Assembly (NCBI RefSeq): GCF_001639745.1
Contig: NZ_LTAX01000008.1
Location: forward strand, 1 to 64,000
Direction: 5' to 3'
Source of the DNA: Marinomonas gallaica
GTDB taxonomy: Bacteria; Pseudomonadota; Gammaproteobacteria; Pseudomonadales; Marinomonadaceae
Length of the DNA: 64,000 nt
A model generated the notes under the pieces. It made no database searches and had not been told where the DNA came from. It worked only from the letters and a program-made list of their open reading frames with translations. Made by a program: the position numbers and the translations under genes. Below are positions 1-9,604 of the stretch, piece by piece; the first letter of the stretch is position 1; each line of letters begins with the position of its first letter.

Positions 1-125
1 CATTTAAGACTTCAAAATTTTTAGAAGTCTCCAGCGAGCGCCCACACAAATTATCTGATTATCTATTTTAAAGAGCGGCTGACGCGTTGTGCTTCGTTGT
101 TGTGAAGCGTTGTCCGTGTCAGTGG
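1..125 (-). other. rRNA operon leader (5' part of rrn transcript)
   Basis: Read on the minus strand this is a typical ribosomal RNA leader. A boxB-like hairpin (stem GCTTC/GAAGC, about 93-110) is followed by a boxA-like CGCTCTTTAAAAT (65-77) and then by a stretch (about 37-62) closely resembling the conserved segment after boxA in enterobacterial 16S leaders (AGATAATTTGTGTGGGCGC). These elements load the Nus antitermination complex. The 16S gene itself must start just left of the window, so no mature rRNA is present here. The assignment is from remembered leader sequences, not an alignment. Confidence 0.75.
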
Positions 126-131
126 AGGCGT

Positions 132-159
132 ATAATACGCATCTGAATTTTTAGCGCAA
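132..159 (-). promoter_or_regulatory. rRNA operon promoter (P1-like)
   Basis: On the minus strand a -35 TTGCGC (154-159) and a -10 TATTAT (132-137) are separated by 16 bases. The -10 is followed by a GC-rich discriminator ACGCCTCC and then CACTGACACGG, which resembles the start region of E. coli rrn promoters. An AT-rich stretch upstream (about 165-195) could act as an UP element. The discriminator predicts control by ppGpp. Confidence 0.7.
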
Positions 160-325
160 GCGGTTTTTGAGTTAAATTAATAAAAATGCACTTTTTACTT
201 AATAATCGCTAGGATCGTTCAAATAATAAACTAACCCCAGATAAAACTGATCAATATACCACCAATCACACCATATTCCCTGCTATAGCGACTCGATTAA
301 CTCCGACATATCTAAACAAGCCACT

Positions 326-382
326 TCAAATGAGGCTCTTTATTCAATTCATGCAGTTACAGCAAGTTACAGCCTCATTTGA
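326..382. repeat. 12-bp inverted repeat downstream of uvrD
   Basis: TCAAATGAGGCT (326-337) is repeated exactly in inverted form at 371-382, with a 33-base spacer. It lies 33-89 bases past the uvrD stop and could form a 3' stem. There is no T-tract, so an intrinsic terminator is not shown. The rest of 160-414 is AT-rich with nothing else recognisable. Confidence 0.5.
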
Positions 383-414
383 TAAAACGGAAACTAGTTA
401 CTTATTAGAAGCCT

Positions 415-2625
415 CTATAAAACTTCCAACTTAGCGAATGATAAAACTAACCACTTTGTGCCGGCATCATCAAAGTTCACTTGAACACGTGCCTGGGGAC
501 CTTGGCCTTCATAGTTCACAACCAAGCCTTCGCCAAAGATCGGGTGTTTAACACGATCTCCCATGGAGACATTCGTCTCAGGCACCTGATGCCCATGGAG
601 AATGTTTTGGTTCTGACGCTGTACTGAAGCCGAGTAGTCTGGACGCTGCATTGACACAGGACGCGCTACTTGTGAACGTAAGCGCACTTCCTCTAAACAC
701 TCTTCTGGAATTTCACGAATAAAACGCGATGGACTATTAAACGATTCAGAACCATATAGTCGACGGGATTCCGCGTAGGTAATATAGAGTTTCTGCATCG
801 CACGAGTAATACCAACGTAACACAGACGACGCTCTTCCGCGAGACGACCAGGTTCTTCAAAGGACATTCGGTTCGGAAATAGGTTTTCTTCAACACCTGC
901 TAAAAACACCAATGGGAACTCTAAGCCTTTAGCTGAATGCAAAGTCATCAATTGTACTGAGTCTTGATATTCATCGGCCTGAGCTTCGCCCGCATCGAGA
1001 ACCGCTTGATCCAAAAACGCCATCATCGGCGAGCTAAACTCTTCCTCCGAGTCTAGCCAATTGAAACCACTCGCCGCATTTACGAGTTCTTTTAAGTTTT
1101 CTACACGGGCTTCGCCTTTCTCGCCCTTTTCCTTCTCGTGATAGGGAATCAAGCCAGCTTCAGCAATAATCTGATCAAAGATATCACCTAAGCCAAGATC
1201 AGGATTTTGCAATATCGTTGCCATACCATGAATTAACTGCATAAAACCTTTGATAGCATTCGAAGCGCGAGCAGGCATTAAGCTATGAGTAACAATCTGG
1301 TCAGCGGCTTGCCACATAGAGCAGCCTTGGTCGCGTGCCAGTTCGCGGATGGTGCCAATGCTGCGCTCACCAATGCCTCGTGTCGGTACATTAATCACAC
1401 GCTCCATTGCACCATCGTCGTTAGGATCAATGGCCAAACGCGCATACGCTAAGGCATTTTTAATCTCAAGACGATCGTAGAATCTGTGACCACCATAAAT
1501 CCGGTAAGCAATCTGTTCCCTAACTAAGCATTCCTCGATCACACGCGATTGCGCGTTAGACCGATACAGAATGGCCATATCTTTTAACGCTGTACCGTCA
1601 TCACGCCACTTCTTGACGATCTCGATGATAAAACGTGCTTCATCTTGCTCATTAAAGCCAGCGTATACCGAGATCGGTTCACCTTCACCGCTGTCTGTCC
1701 AAAGTTCTTTGCCTAAACGATCGTCGTTATTACTGATCAAACCGTTGGCTGCTTTTAGGATATGCCCCGTAGAACGGTAATTTTGCTCCAAACGAATCGT
1801 ATGCAAGTCTTTGAAGTGCTTAGATAAGCTTTGAATGTTCTCAATTTTCGCGCCACGCCAACCATAAATAGATTGGTCATCGTCACCTACTGCTGTAATC
1901 GTGCCGCTGTCGCCAACCATTAAGCGTAGCCACGCGTACTGAATGGTGTTGGTGTCTTGAAACTCGTCCACCAATACATGTACAAAACGCTGTTGGTAAT
2001 GCTTCAACAAGGCCGGCGTGGTCAACATTAACTCATGAGCCCGCAATAATAGCTCACCAAAGTCCAGCAAGCCGTTTTTCTCACAGGCTTCTTCGTAGTG
2101 GTAATACATTTCACGCATACCGCGAGAAAACGGGTCATGGCTGTCCGGCACATGGGCCGCGCGTCGACCTTCGTCTTTTTGCGCGTTGATAAACCAGCAA
2201 ACTTGCTTCGGCGGCCAGCGTGTCTCATCAATGCTCAGCTCACGCATGATGCGTTTCACTAACCGTTGCTGATCATCGCTGTCCATGATCTGGAAGTTTT
2301 CTTTCAGCCCTGCATCACGCCAATGAGCGCGCAGTAAACGGTGCGCAATACCGTGGAAAGTGCCAACCCACATACCCTGTGGCGGTACGCCCACCAATTG
2401 CTCAATACGGCCTTGCATCTCGCGCGCCGCTTTGTTGGTAAAAGTTACGGCCATCAGGCTATAGGGGGAAATGTCGTAAGCGTGCATCAGCCAAGCAATG
2501 CGATGCACTAACACGCGCGTTTTACCAGACCCTGCGCCTGCTAACACTAGGCTGTTTTGTAACGGTGCTGCCACCGCTTCCCGCTGCTTATCGTTCAAAG
2601 CATCGAGGATAAAAGAAACATCCAT
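415..2625 (-). CDS. uvrD: DNA helicase II (UvrD/Rep family)
   Basis: ATP-dependent 3'-5' superfamily 1 helicase of nucleotide excision repair and mismatch repair; it displaces UvrC and incised strands and unwinds nicked DNA for MutL. The 736 residues carry all SF1A motifs in order: Walker A AGAGSGKT (29-36), motif II VDEFQDTN, motif III GDDDQSIYGWRGA, motif IV QNYRST, motif V TLHSAKGLEFP and motif VI YVGITRA. The C terminus (about 690-736, HPIFGEGLV...) is the Tudor-like domain that contacts RNA polymerase in UvrD/PcrA. Length and the Tudor tail favour UvrD over Rep. The gene stands alone on the minus strand, upstream of the rRNA promoter, which it faces in the same direction. Confidence 0.95.
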   Translation of the reverse strand: MDVSFILDALNDKQREAVAAPLQNSLVLAGAGSGKTRVLVHRIAWLMHAYDISPYSLMAVTFTNKAAREMQGRIEQLVGVPPQGMWVGTFHGIAHRLLRAHWRDAGLKENFQIMDSDDQQRLVKRIMRELSIDETRWPPKQVCWFINAQKDEGRRAAHVPDSHDPFSRGMREMYYHYEEACEKNGLLDFGELLLRAHELMLTTPALLKHYQQRFVHVLVDEFQDTNTIQYAWLRLMVGDSGTITAVGDDDQSIYGWRGAKIENIQSLSKHFKDLHTIRLEQNYRSTGHILKAANGLISNNDDRLGKELWTDSGEGEPISVYAGFNEQDEARFIIEIVKKWRDDGTALKDMAILYRSNAQSRVIEECLVREQIAYRIYGGHRFYDRLEIKNALAYARLAIDPNDDGAMERVINVPTRGIGERSIGTIRELARDQGCSMWQAADQIVTHSLMPARASNAIKGFMQLIHGMATILQNPDLGLGDIFDQIIAEAGLIPYHEKEKGEKGEARVENLKELVNAASGFNWLDSEEEFSSPMMAFLDQAVLDAGEAQADEYQDSVQLMTLHSAKGLEFPLVFLAGVEENLFPNRMSFEEPGRLAEERRLCYVGITRAMQKLYITYAESRRLYGSESFNSPSRFIREIPEECLEEVRLRSQVARPVSMQRPDYSASVQRQNQNILHGHQVPETNVSMGDRVKHPIFGEGLVVNYEGQGPQARVQVNFDDAGTKWLVLSFAKLEVL

Positions 2626-2788
2626 TCGTATCCGCCAATAAAAAATTCATAATAAATAGGTTGATTTTTGACCAGTTAGCGTTTTTTATATCACTGAAGT
2701 CTTGATGTCTGTCTATTTTGACTTTTTTCACCTGTCGATGACAGTGATGTGTGCATTTCTGTCGTCGAAATGGACCTGTGAGGAAAAA

Positions 2789-2986
2789 ATGATGAGTACG
2801 CCAGCGGAAATTATTTCCGAAGTTAAAACCGATCTGTTACACGCTTCCATCAGCTTGAAGAAAGAGGAAAACGAACGCAACCAGAAAGAAGATAGCGAAC
2901 GCTTATTGAAAGCTCGGCGAGCAATTGAAGCTTACCTAGAAGAAAAGCGCCTTAATCAAGCGATTTCAGACGGCTGGGACGAATAG
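2789..2986 (+). CDS. Small charged conserved protein (PA3496-like?)
   Basis: A 65-residue, highly charged soluble protein. The start at 2789 is chosen because GAGGA lies five bases upstream; a longer frame from 2702 has no ribosome site. The C-terminal half (ERLLKARRAIEAYLEEKRLN) is a predicted amphipathic helix rich in Arg, Glu and Lys. It resembles, from memory, the short PA3496-type proteins of pseudomonads, annotated as putative envelope-integrity factors, which share an RR-xIE-xxLEEKRL pattern. No catalytic motif, signal peptide or membrane segment is visible. It is divergent from uvrD. The coding assignment is good; the function is unknown. Confidence 0.6.
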   Translation: MMSTPAEIISEVKTDLLHASISLKKEENERNQKEDSERLLKARRAIEAYLEEKRLNQAISDGWDE

Positions 2987-3254
2987 CCCCAAACGTCACA
3001 CCACATTCTGGCAGTCTCGCAAGCTGTGCCAGTGGGACTGCTTTACCTTTAAATTCAGATCCTAAACCAAGATTTGAGTGACGTCCTCCCCTACACGCTT
3101 TTTCCCTCTGTTATTTGTCAATTATTGTCGTATTTACAAACCAATTTTGTCTCTTGTTATAGCGAAGGGAACACGCTTCGAGTAACATTACGGCTGATTT
3201 TTTACCGTCAACGCACAATAAAAACAGTACATATAACCCTTATGGGGAGTCATC

Positions 3255-4451
3255 ATGTTCGAAAACATTCAAGTTGCACCTGCTGATCCTATTCTCGGCT
3301 TAAATGATGCTTATCGTAACGACCCAAACCCAAACAAAATTAATTTAGGTGTAGGCGTTTATAAAGATGAGCTAGGCGCGACGCCAATTCTAAAGTCTGT
3401 TAAGCAAGCTGAAGAGCGTTTAGTCGCAACCGAGAAGACCAAAAGCTACTTGAGCATTGAAGGCACAGAAGCTTACCGTCAAGCTGTTCAAGAGCTGTTA
3501 TTTGGTGCAGGCCACGATGTCATCGCTAAACAACGTGCCCGTACCGCTCAATCACCTGGTGGTACTGGTGCGTTACGTATTGCAGCAGAATTCATCAAAA
3601 AACACCTACCTGGTGCAACCGTTTGGGTAAGTAACCCAACATGGGCGAACCACCAAGCAATTTTCCAATCAGTTGGTTTGGAAGTTGGCAGCTACGCGTA
3701 TTACGACGCAGCAACTAAATCACTGGATTTCGAAGCCATGCTTGCTAGCCTTTCACAAGTACCAGAAGGTGACGTTGTTCTGTTCCATGGTTGCTGCCAT
3801 AACCCAACAGGCATCGATCCGACCACAGAGCAATGGGCACAATTGGCAAAACTTTGCAGCAAACAAGGCTTCCTGCCATTGTTTGACTTTGCTTACCAAG
3901 GTTTCGGCAGTGGCCTAGAAGAAGATGCGGCAGGTTTACGTGTTTTCTTGGACCAAGCTCAAGAAATGCTGATCGCTAACTCATTCTCTAAAAACTTCGG
4001 TTTGTACAACGAGCGCGTTGGCGGCATTACCGTTGTATGTGAAACATCTGAGCAAGCAGACGCTGCGTTCTCTCAAGTTAAACGTTGTATTCGTGCAAAC
4101 TACTCTAACCCACCAGCACACGGCGCAGCAGTTGTCACTGAAGTCCTAACAGATCCGGAACTGCGTAGCCTTTGGGAAACAGAGCTACAAGCAATGCGTA
4201 CGCGAATTAACGAAATGCGCAACTTGTTTGTGAGTACTTTGCGTGCGAAGGGTGTGGAGCAAGACTTCTCATTCATCTCACATCAAAATGGTATGTTCTC
4301 TTTCTCAGGTCTAACACCTGATCAAGTCGCACAACTGCGTACCGATTTTGGTATTTACATTGTGGGCTCTGGTCGTATCAGCGTTGCAGGTATGACAAAA
4401 GACAATATGGAACCACTGTGCGAAGGCATTGCTAAGGTACTTGCTAGCTAA
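3255..4451 (+). CDS. Aspartate/aromatic amino-acid aminotransferase
   Basis: Class I PLP aminotransferase that moves the amino group between aspartate (or Tyr/Phe) and 2-oxoglutarate, linking amino-acid synthesis to the TCA cycle. At 398 residues it matches AspC/TyrB. The PLP lysine is K246 in [17 protein letters not shown]; the N-terminal [17 protein letters not shown] and NPTGIDPT motifs are typical of subgroup I-alpha. ATG 3255 is preceded by GGGGAG. AspC and TyrB cannot be separated by eye, so no symbol is given. It is a single-gene unit closed by a strong terminator at 4471-4506. A 268-base region upstream (2987-3254) must hold its promoter; no operator is obvious there. Confidence 0.92.
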   Translation: MFENIQVAPADPILGLNDAYRNDPNPNKINLGVGVYKDELGATPILKSVKQAEERLVATEKTKSYLSIEGTEAYRQAVQELLFGAGHDVIAKQRARTAQSPGGTGALRIAAEFIKKHLPGATVWVSNPTWANHQAIFQSVGLEVGSYAYYDAATKSLDFEAMLASLSQVPEGDVVLFHGCCHNPTGIDPTTEQWAQLAKLCSKQGFLPLFDFAYQGFGSGLEEDAAGLRVFLDQAQEMLIANSFSKNFGLYNERVGGITVVCETSEQADAAFSQVKRCIRANYSNPPAHGAAVVTEVLTDPELRSLWETELQAMRTRINEMRNLFVSTLRAKGVEQDFSFISHQNGMFSFSGLTPDQVAQLRTDFGIYIVGSGRISVAGMTKDNMEPLCEGIAKVLAS

Positions 4452-4470
4452 GCGCTAATCGCTTAATAAT

Positions 4471-4506
4471 AAAAGCCAGCCGAGATCACTCAGCTGGCTT
4501 TTTTTT
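4471..4506 (+). terminator. Intrinsic terminator of the aminotransferase gene
   Basis: AGCCAGC (4474-4480) pairs with GCTGGCT (4493-4499), followed by eight or more T. It separates the aminotransferase gene from the DsbA-like gene. Confidence 0.85.
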
Positions 4507-4549
4507 GCCTTGCGTTTTATAGCAAGGCCCAAGTATGAGGAACAAAGAC

Positions 4550-5182
4550 ATGACCGCAACATTAATTTATTGCTACGACCCGATGTGTAGTTGGTGTTGG
4601 GGGTTCCGACCAACTTGGACTGCATTGCAAAAAGCGCTAGCGAAACACATAGATCGTGAAGACTTGATCATACAGCCGATGCTGGGTGGATTGGCGGTGG
4701 ACTCAAATGAACCGATGCCAGTCGCCATGCGCGAGAAACTGCAAGGGACGTGGCAACAGATCGAACAAAGTTTGGGGACAAAATTTAACTACCGATTTTG
4801 GACAGATACAGAGCCTCGTCGCTCAACCTATCCTGCTAATCGTGCTTGTTTGGTCGCGCGTGACCAAAACCTTGAAATGGAGATGTATCACGCAATTCAA
4901 AAGGCCTATTACTTAGACGCTAAAAACCCCTCTAACTTGAGTACCCTTGCGGATTGTGCCGAACAGATAGGCTTAAACCGCGATGGCTTTTTACTCAGCA
5001 TGCAATACTCTCTGCAACAAGAATTAGCCGAAAAAGAAATCGATAACGCACGTCAGTTGGGATTGAACTCATTTCCGTCACTGGCATTACTCATCGGCGA
5101 AGAACTGATGGAAATATCCATAGATTATCAAGATCACACGCCGATGTTGGCACAGATTGAACAGCGCCTAAAATCTCTTTAA
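4550..5182 (+). CDS. DsbA-family protein, FrnE-like dithiol oxidoreductase
   Basis: Thioredoxin-fold protein of 210 residues with a redox motif near the N terminus, C13-S-W-C16 inside PMCSWCWGF, as in FrnE/DsbA-like cytoplasmic proteins. There is no signal peptide, so it probably acts in the cytosol. The helical insert and the C-terminal FPSLALLIG (cis-Pro loop before the last strands) fit the family. The start at 4550 has GAGG nine bases upstream; the upstream ATG at 4535 would place that site inside the gene. The exact substrate is unknown; family members act in disulfide exchange or glutathione-linked reactions. It converges with the class V aminotransferase gene, leaving only nine bases between. 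Confidence 0.8.
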   Translation: MTATLIYCYDPMCSWCWGFRPTWTALQKALAKHIDREDLIIQPMLGGLAVDSNEPMPVAMREKLQGTWQQIEQSLGTKFNYRFWTDTEPRRSTYPANRACLVARDQNLEMEMYHAIQKAYYLDAKNPSNLSTLADCAEQIGLNRDGFLLSMQYSLQQELAEKEIDNARQLGLNSFPSLALLIGEELMEISIDYQDHTPMLAQIEQRLKSL

Positions 5183-5191
5183 TTCTAGGGG

Positions 5192-6421
5192 TTAAAGCGC
5201 TTTATCAAGTGCTTCTAGCAGCTGATTGATGTCTTCCTGACTGGTGTAATGTACGAAAGATAATCGCAACACACCGGTCGCCGGATCCACGCCCAGCGCT
5301 TCAAGCAAGCGCACCGCGTAAAAATGCCCAGCGCCACAAATAATCCCTTGTTTCACAAGCTTAGCCGCCAATTCTTGAGGTGTTTGCTCAGTAGCTAATA
5401 AAGACACCGTTGCGCTACGCTTTGAGAAGTCTGCAGGACCAACCAACGTCAGCTTTGGATGCTCTGAAACATAATCCAACAACTGTGGTAACAACGCTGC
5501 ATCGGCATCATGTAGAAGCTTACGTACATTGCTGGCTCTCACACTGATGTCTTTGCTGGAGTCAAAATGATGATCATGTAACCGATCAAAGTAATCTACT
5601 ACACCACGGGCCGCCGCCACTTGCGCATGGTCAGGTCCCGCTGGGACGAACCACTTATGCCGATACCCACCGTTGAAATAGTGTCCTTGATTCCCCAACT
5701 GTAACGCTAGTGCCTGACGCACTACCATAACGCCTAAATGGGGCCCAAATACTTTATAAAGCGAGAACAGGTAGATATCAGCGCCTAGCTCTTTTACATC
5801 AGGGAAGCCATGACCAGCATACGCCACACCATCGACAACGGTCCACACGCCAGCTTGCTTGGCTTTGGCACAAATTTCTTTCACTGGGTTAATATGCGCC
5901 ACTATATTGGAGCAATGCGTGAACGCCAGTAATTTAGTTTTATCCGTAATAAGTGTATCCAAATCAGCTAGATCCAGCTCACCTGTAATCGTATTAACGC
6001 GCCACTCTTTAATTTCAATGCCACGTTCAGAAAGCCGGCGCCATACGCCTATGTTGGCTTCATGATCTTGATTGGTAACAATTATTTCATCACCAGTTTG
6101 CAAAAGATGCGCAAACGCTTGCGCTAATACATAGGTATTTTGAGAAGTAGACGGGCCTAAGTGTACTTCTTCAGGCAAGACATTAAGATACCCAGCCAAA
6201 CGATCATGGGACTCGTCCATTTGCTTACCGGCATCTTGAGATACAGGATGCAGATGATAGGGCTGAAGCTTGCTTTGATGGTAATAGCGATTAAGGTGCA
6301 CGATCACAGGCAAACAGGCGTAAGCACCACCCGCGTTGTCGAAAAACGCTTGGCCTGCCAACGTAGGCTCATCAAATGCAGGGAACTGTGAACGAACAAA
6401 CTGCAAATCCAATGCGGGCAT
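5192..6421 (-). CDS. Cysteine desulfurase-like class V aminotransferase
   Basis: PLP enzyme of fold type I, 409 residues, of the branch that resembles cysteine desulfurases but forms its own family (VC1184-like, TIGR01976 in memory). Visible residues: H120 in NQDHEAN stacking on PLP, D197 in VVDGVAYAGHG, and the Schiff-base lysine K223 in FSLYKVFGPHLG. The region where IscS or SufS carries the mobile catalytic Cys instead reads IICGAGHFYAVRLLEALG, so a sulfur-transfer role is not assured. The actual substrate is unknown. The first 17 bases upstream hold GGAGG, supporting ATG 6421. It is downstream of, and in the same direction as, the MocR regulator gene, 107 bases apart. Confidence 0.8.
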   Translation of the reverse strand: MPALDLQFVRSQFPAFDEPTLAGQAFFDNAGGAYACLPVIVHLNRYYHQSKLQPYHLHPVSQDAGKQMDESHDRLAGYLNVLPEEVHLGPSTSQNTYVLAQAFAHLLQTGDEIIVTNQDHEANIGVWRRLSERGIEIKEWRVNTITGELDLADLDTLITDKTKLLAFTHCSNIVAHINPVKEICAKAKQAGVWTVVDGVAYAGHGFPDVKELGADIYLFSLYKVFGPHLGVMVVRQALALQLGNQGHYFNGGYRHKWFVPAGPDHAQVAAARGVVDYFDRLHDHHFDSSKDISVRASNVRKLLHDADAALLPQLLDYVSEHPKLTLVGPADFSKRSATVSLLATEQTPQELAAKLVKQGIICGAGHFYAVRLLEALGVDPATGVLRLSFVHYTSQEDINQLLEALDKAL

Positions 6422-6528
6422 GCGAGTGCCTCCTTACTCTAAATGTTTGATTTATTAGCAGTATAGGAGGACTCAGAAAAAATGCTTACCCTGAAAACGG
6501 AAATCACACTCTATGCAAGAAGTTGGGA

Positions 6529-8226
6529 TTAGCCAAAATCGTGATTGATCAAATCCAACATAGGGTTATAGACGGTTTTCGACGTTTTTTCTTCGTTGCT
6601 TTCAGATTCCGGAGGCGCGTCAGACTTCACGTCAGCTGGTAGGGCGTCATCAACTAGGGCACTATCATCAGTAACTGACTGCAGCGCATCCAGTTCTGTT
6701 TCTGTCTCGCCTTCTTTCAGCATTACATCGTCTAACTCAAAATCACTCGGTTCGAGTAGTAAGCCAGAAGTTTCTGATTCTGAGGTTTGCGGTGCCGTTG
6801 ATGACTCGTCGGTCATATCCGGCTCCGTTTCCACTTGAGACAGCGCTTCGGCGCAGTCAGATTCGATCGTATCCGCCACCTTCGACGCTTTGACAAAACG
6901 ACTGAGCTGTAAAGCTAGCTTATCGATCGCATCGTAGGTCACATTGACTGCCAACCAATGGTCCGCATCGTTTTGCGCTGACAGATAATAACCCGGCACA
7001 ATACCGTGGCGATGTTTCGCTAACAGCTGCGTCATCTGCGCATCGGTAAGCGCCTGATCCAATTGCAGCCATAATGTTAACCCGCCTTTGCAACTGGCAA
7101 AGCGCACGGTATTTTCCAACGCCGCTTCCAAGATGCTTTTCGATTTCTCCGCCACAGACCATATTTGACGAGCTCGACGCATCAAAGACTGACGCTGCGT
7201 CGATTGCAAGGCGTCCATAAGCGCTTGCTGCTGCGGATCGCTCAAGGCTAAGTCAGCACTCAATAAAGCCCCTTCCAAGTCCGTATACTGACCAGGAATA
7301 CACCATGCTGCGTTACGGTCGACACCTTTTGACTCTACGCCACCGATGTACACCACTTGGTTTTTATCGTCTAAGGACTTGTACGTCATCAATGTCGAGG
7401 ATTTATAGCCAAGATGCGACGTCATATCCCACTCAATCGCAGGAATTGCAACGTGCTGGAGAATAGCTAACCAACGGCGCAAGCTTAGATTTGACACTTC
7501 ACTACCACTTGGGAAAGCAAACTGACTTGGGAACACGACCAATTTAATGGCATCGTCACGCATACAACGCACGGCTTCATCCAAATCGACCCCTCTTTCA
7601 CCCGCGGCTAAGGTAAATACTTGGCGACCAAGATTAATCAGTGTCGAGGTTAAACGTGGATCACATGGGGTGATCACCAGCACAGCGTCACCGCGATCCG
7701 TCAATGTTTGAACCGCTTGGGTGTACATAGACAATGGGGAACGGCCTAGCCAAATATGCGATGGATGGACGTTGATAGCGACTTTACGTAAGTGCTCACT
7801 TACCGCCTCACGTACCGCAAGATGGCCTTTGCCTAAAATAGGCAGATCCGATTCCCCCTGTTTGACGCTCGCAATCAAGAATTCATCACTTTGGTCCACC
7901 ATCGCAGCACGATGTGATAAAGCAGACCACGGCATTTTCTTACTCAACGCCTCGCCAAACTGCACCACTTTATCACCGGCCAGCACATGAGCGTGCTTCA
8001 CGCTGGGCTTATGACATACGAAGTAGCCGGATTTAGGACGAGACTCGATCCAGCCTTCCTCAGCCAGCAAATCGTAGCCATGAATCACGGTATTGAGACT
8101 CAGCTCAAGCTGTTTCGCAAGTTTGCGCAGGGACGGCATCTTATCCCCTGGGGCCAATTTCCCTTGGCTCATTTGCTCTAAAAACCAATCCACTACGCCT
8201 TTGTATAAAAAGTCCGCCACGGTCAC
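6529..8226 (-). CDS. MocR/GntR-type regulator with long acidic C-terminal tail
   Basis: Residues 1-75 form a GntR winged helix (GKLAPGDKMPSLRKLAKQLELSLNTVIHGYDLLAEEGWIESRP-type signature). The remainder to about 448 is a degenerate fold-I aminotransferase domain of MocR regulators; a candidate PLP lysine is in GGVESKGVDRNA, while the usual DDYD motif is altered to EWDMTS. After that comes a tail of about 117 residues, very rich in Asp, Glu, Ser and Thr, ending in YNPMLDLINHDFG, which is not normal for MocR proteins. The start is GTG with AAAGG upstream. The target genes are unknown; the divergent csdA (8387) and the downstream desulfurase-like gene are the natural candidates. Confidence 0.8.
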   Translation of the reverse strand: MTVADFLYKGVVDWFLEQMSQGKLAPGDKMPSLRKLAKQLELSLNTVIHGYDLLAEEGWIESRPKSGYFVCHKPSVKHAHVLAGDKVVQFGEALSKKMPWSALSHRAAMVDQSDEFLIASVKQGESDLPILGKGHLAVREAVSEHLRKVAINVHPSHIWLGRSPLSMYTQAVQTLTDRGDAVLVITPCDPRLTSTLINLGRQVFTLAAGERGVDLDEAVRCMRDDAIKLVVFPSQFAFPSGSEVSNLSLRRWLAILQHVAIPAIEWDMTSHLGYKSSTLMTYKSLDDKNQVVYIGGVESKGVDRNAAWCIPGQYTDLEGALLSADLALSDPQQQALMDALQSTQRQSLMRRARQIWSVAEKSKSILEAALENTVRFASCKGGLTLWLQLDQALTDAQMTQLLAKHRHGIVPGYYLSAQNDADHWLAVNVTYDAIDKLALQLSRFVKASKVADTIESDCAEALSQVETEPDMTDESSTAPQTSESETSGLLLEPSDFELDDVMLKEGETETELDALQSVTDDSALVDDALPADVKSDAPPESESNEEKTSKTVYNPMLDLINHDFG

Positions 8227-8386
8227 TGTACCTTTAATGTCTAAATCTGTGCATTCTGTTAGAACCTTAGCGAATCAGGCTGAAATGACAAGTGTTTACC
8301 ACCTGTAACATGCATTATTGCAGCCATTAGCTCATTTTGAGGTACAATTTACCCCTATTTTCAAAAACGGTCTGAGTGAGTGGTGT

Positions 8387-9604
8387 ATGTCTTTTGACGC
8401 AAATACAATTCGAGATGAGTTTCCAATCCTGTCAATGGAAGCGAACGAGCACCCGTTGGTGTACCTCGACAATGCGGCCACCACTCAAAAACCACAGGTG
8501 GTATTGGATGCTCTGATAACCTATTACACCACCAGCAACGCCAATGTTCACCGGGGAGCCCATTACCTTAGTGATCGCGCCACCGCTCAATTTGAACACG
8601 CCCGCGATCGCGTCGCACAGTTTCTGAATGCGCCCGAAAACAGCTATGTCATTTGGACAAAAGGCACCACGGAAGCCATTAACCAAGTGGCTCATGGCCT
8701 TGAGTGGTGTATCACACCCGATGATGAAATCTTAATCACCAGTCTTGAACACCATGCAAATCTCGTCCCTTGGCAGCAATTAGCGTTTCGGACTGGCGCG
8801 CGCTTGCGTGTACTACCACTTACATCAAAGGGTGAGTGGGAGCCGGAATACGCCCATTACTTTAACGAACACACGCGTATTTTTGCCTGCACTCAGATAT
8901 CCAATGCCATCGGAGTAAAGACTCCGCTCAAAGACATGCTAGCGGCAGCGAAAGCCGTAGGCGCCTTTACCTTAGTGGATGGCGCACAAGCCGTTGCTCA
9001 TTATGAAGTGGATGTGACTGAGCTGGATTGCGACTTCTATGCTTTCTCCGGCCACAAAATGTATGGTCCAACAGGCATTGGCGCGCTGTACGGTAAAGCC
9101 CATGCACTGGACGTGCTAACGCCTTTGCAAACCGGCGGTGAAATGGTCAGCCACGTGACCTACAACAGCACCGAGTTTAATACACTGCCCTACCGGCTTG
9201 AAGCGGGCACACCCAATATCGAAGGCGTGATTGGCCTTTCAGCAGCGTGTGATTTTCTGGCCAGCCAAGATCGTGAGGACATGCTGATCTGGGAGCAAAA
9301 GCTGGCGCGCTATGTCTACGACGAGCTGAAATTCAATAATGACATTGAAATTTACTCGCCTGCCATAGACACCACAGTGGTGTCTCTCAGTGTGCCCGGT
9401 ATTCATACATTGGATTTAAACGGCTACTTGGACAGCCAAGGCATTGCCGTCCGCGCAGGCAGTCATTGTGCCCATCCACTGATGGCCCAACTTGGCGTCA
9501 GCAGTACCCTGCGCGCATCCTTTGCTTGTTACAATACTTTATCCGAAGCACGCCGCTTTTGTGATGTTCTTCTCGAAGCCATAGAGATATTAGGTGATGA
9601 CTGA
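8387..9604 (+). CDS. csdA: Cysteine desulfurase, CsdA/SufS type
   Basis: Group II cysteine desulfurase that frees sulfur from L-cysteine as a persulfide and passes it to a SufE/CsdE partner. The protein is 405 residues from ATG 8387; the longer frame from 8318 would add 23 residues with no ribosome site. Key residues: H122-H123 in SLEHHANLVPW, D198 in LVDGAQ, PLP lysine K224 in SGHKMYGPTG, and catalytic C361 in RAGSHCAHPLM. It overlaps csdE by eight bases, indicating translational coupling. CsdA is preferred to SufS because the neighbours are csdE and, beyond an inserted block, tcdA, and because no suf genes are present. It is divergent from the MocR gene. Confidence 0.88.
   Translation: MSFDANTIRDEFPILSMEANEHPLVYLDNAATTQKPQVVLDALITYYTTSNANVHRGAHYLSDRATAQFEHARDRVAQFLNAPENSYVIWTKGTTEAINQVAHGLEWCITPDDEILITSLEHHANLVPWQQLAFRTGARLRVLPLTSKGEWEPEYAHYFNEHTRIFACTQISNAIGVKTPLKDMLAAAKAVGAFTLVDGAQAVAHYEVDVTELDCDFYAFSGHKMYGPTGIGALYGKAHALDVLTPLQTGGEMVSHVTYNSTEFNTLPYRLEAGTPNIEGVIGLSAACDFLASQDREDMLIWEQKLARYVYDELKFNNDIEIYSPAIDTTVVSLSVPGIHTLDLNGYLDSQGIAVRAGSHCAHPLMAQLGVSSTLRASFACYNTLSEARRFCDVLLEAIEILGDD

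Noticed and set aside
2702-2788. Longer N terminus for the small gene at 2789
   Set aside because: The extra residues are hydrophobic and unlike the rest, and the only good ribosome site is directly before 2789.
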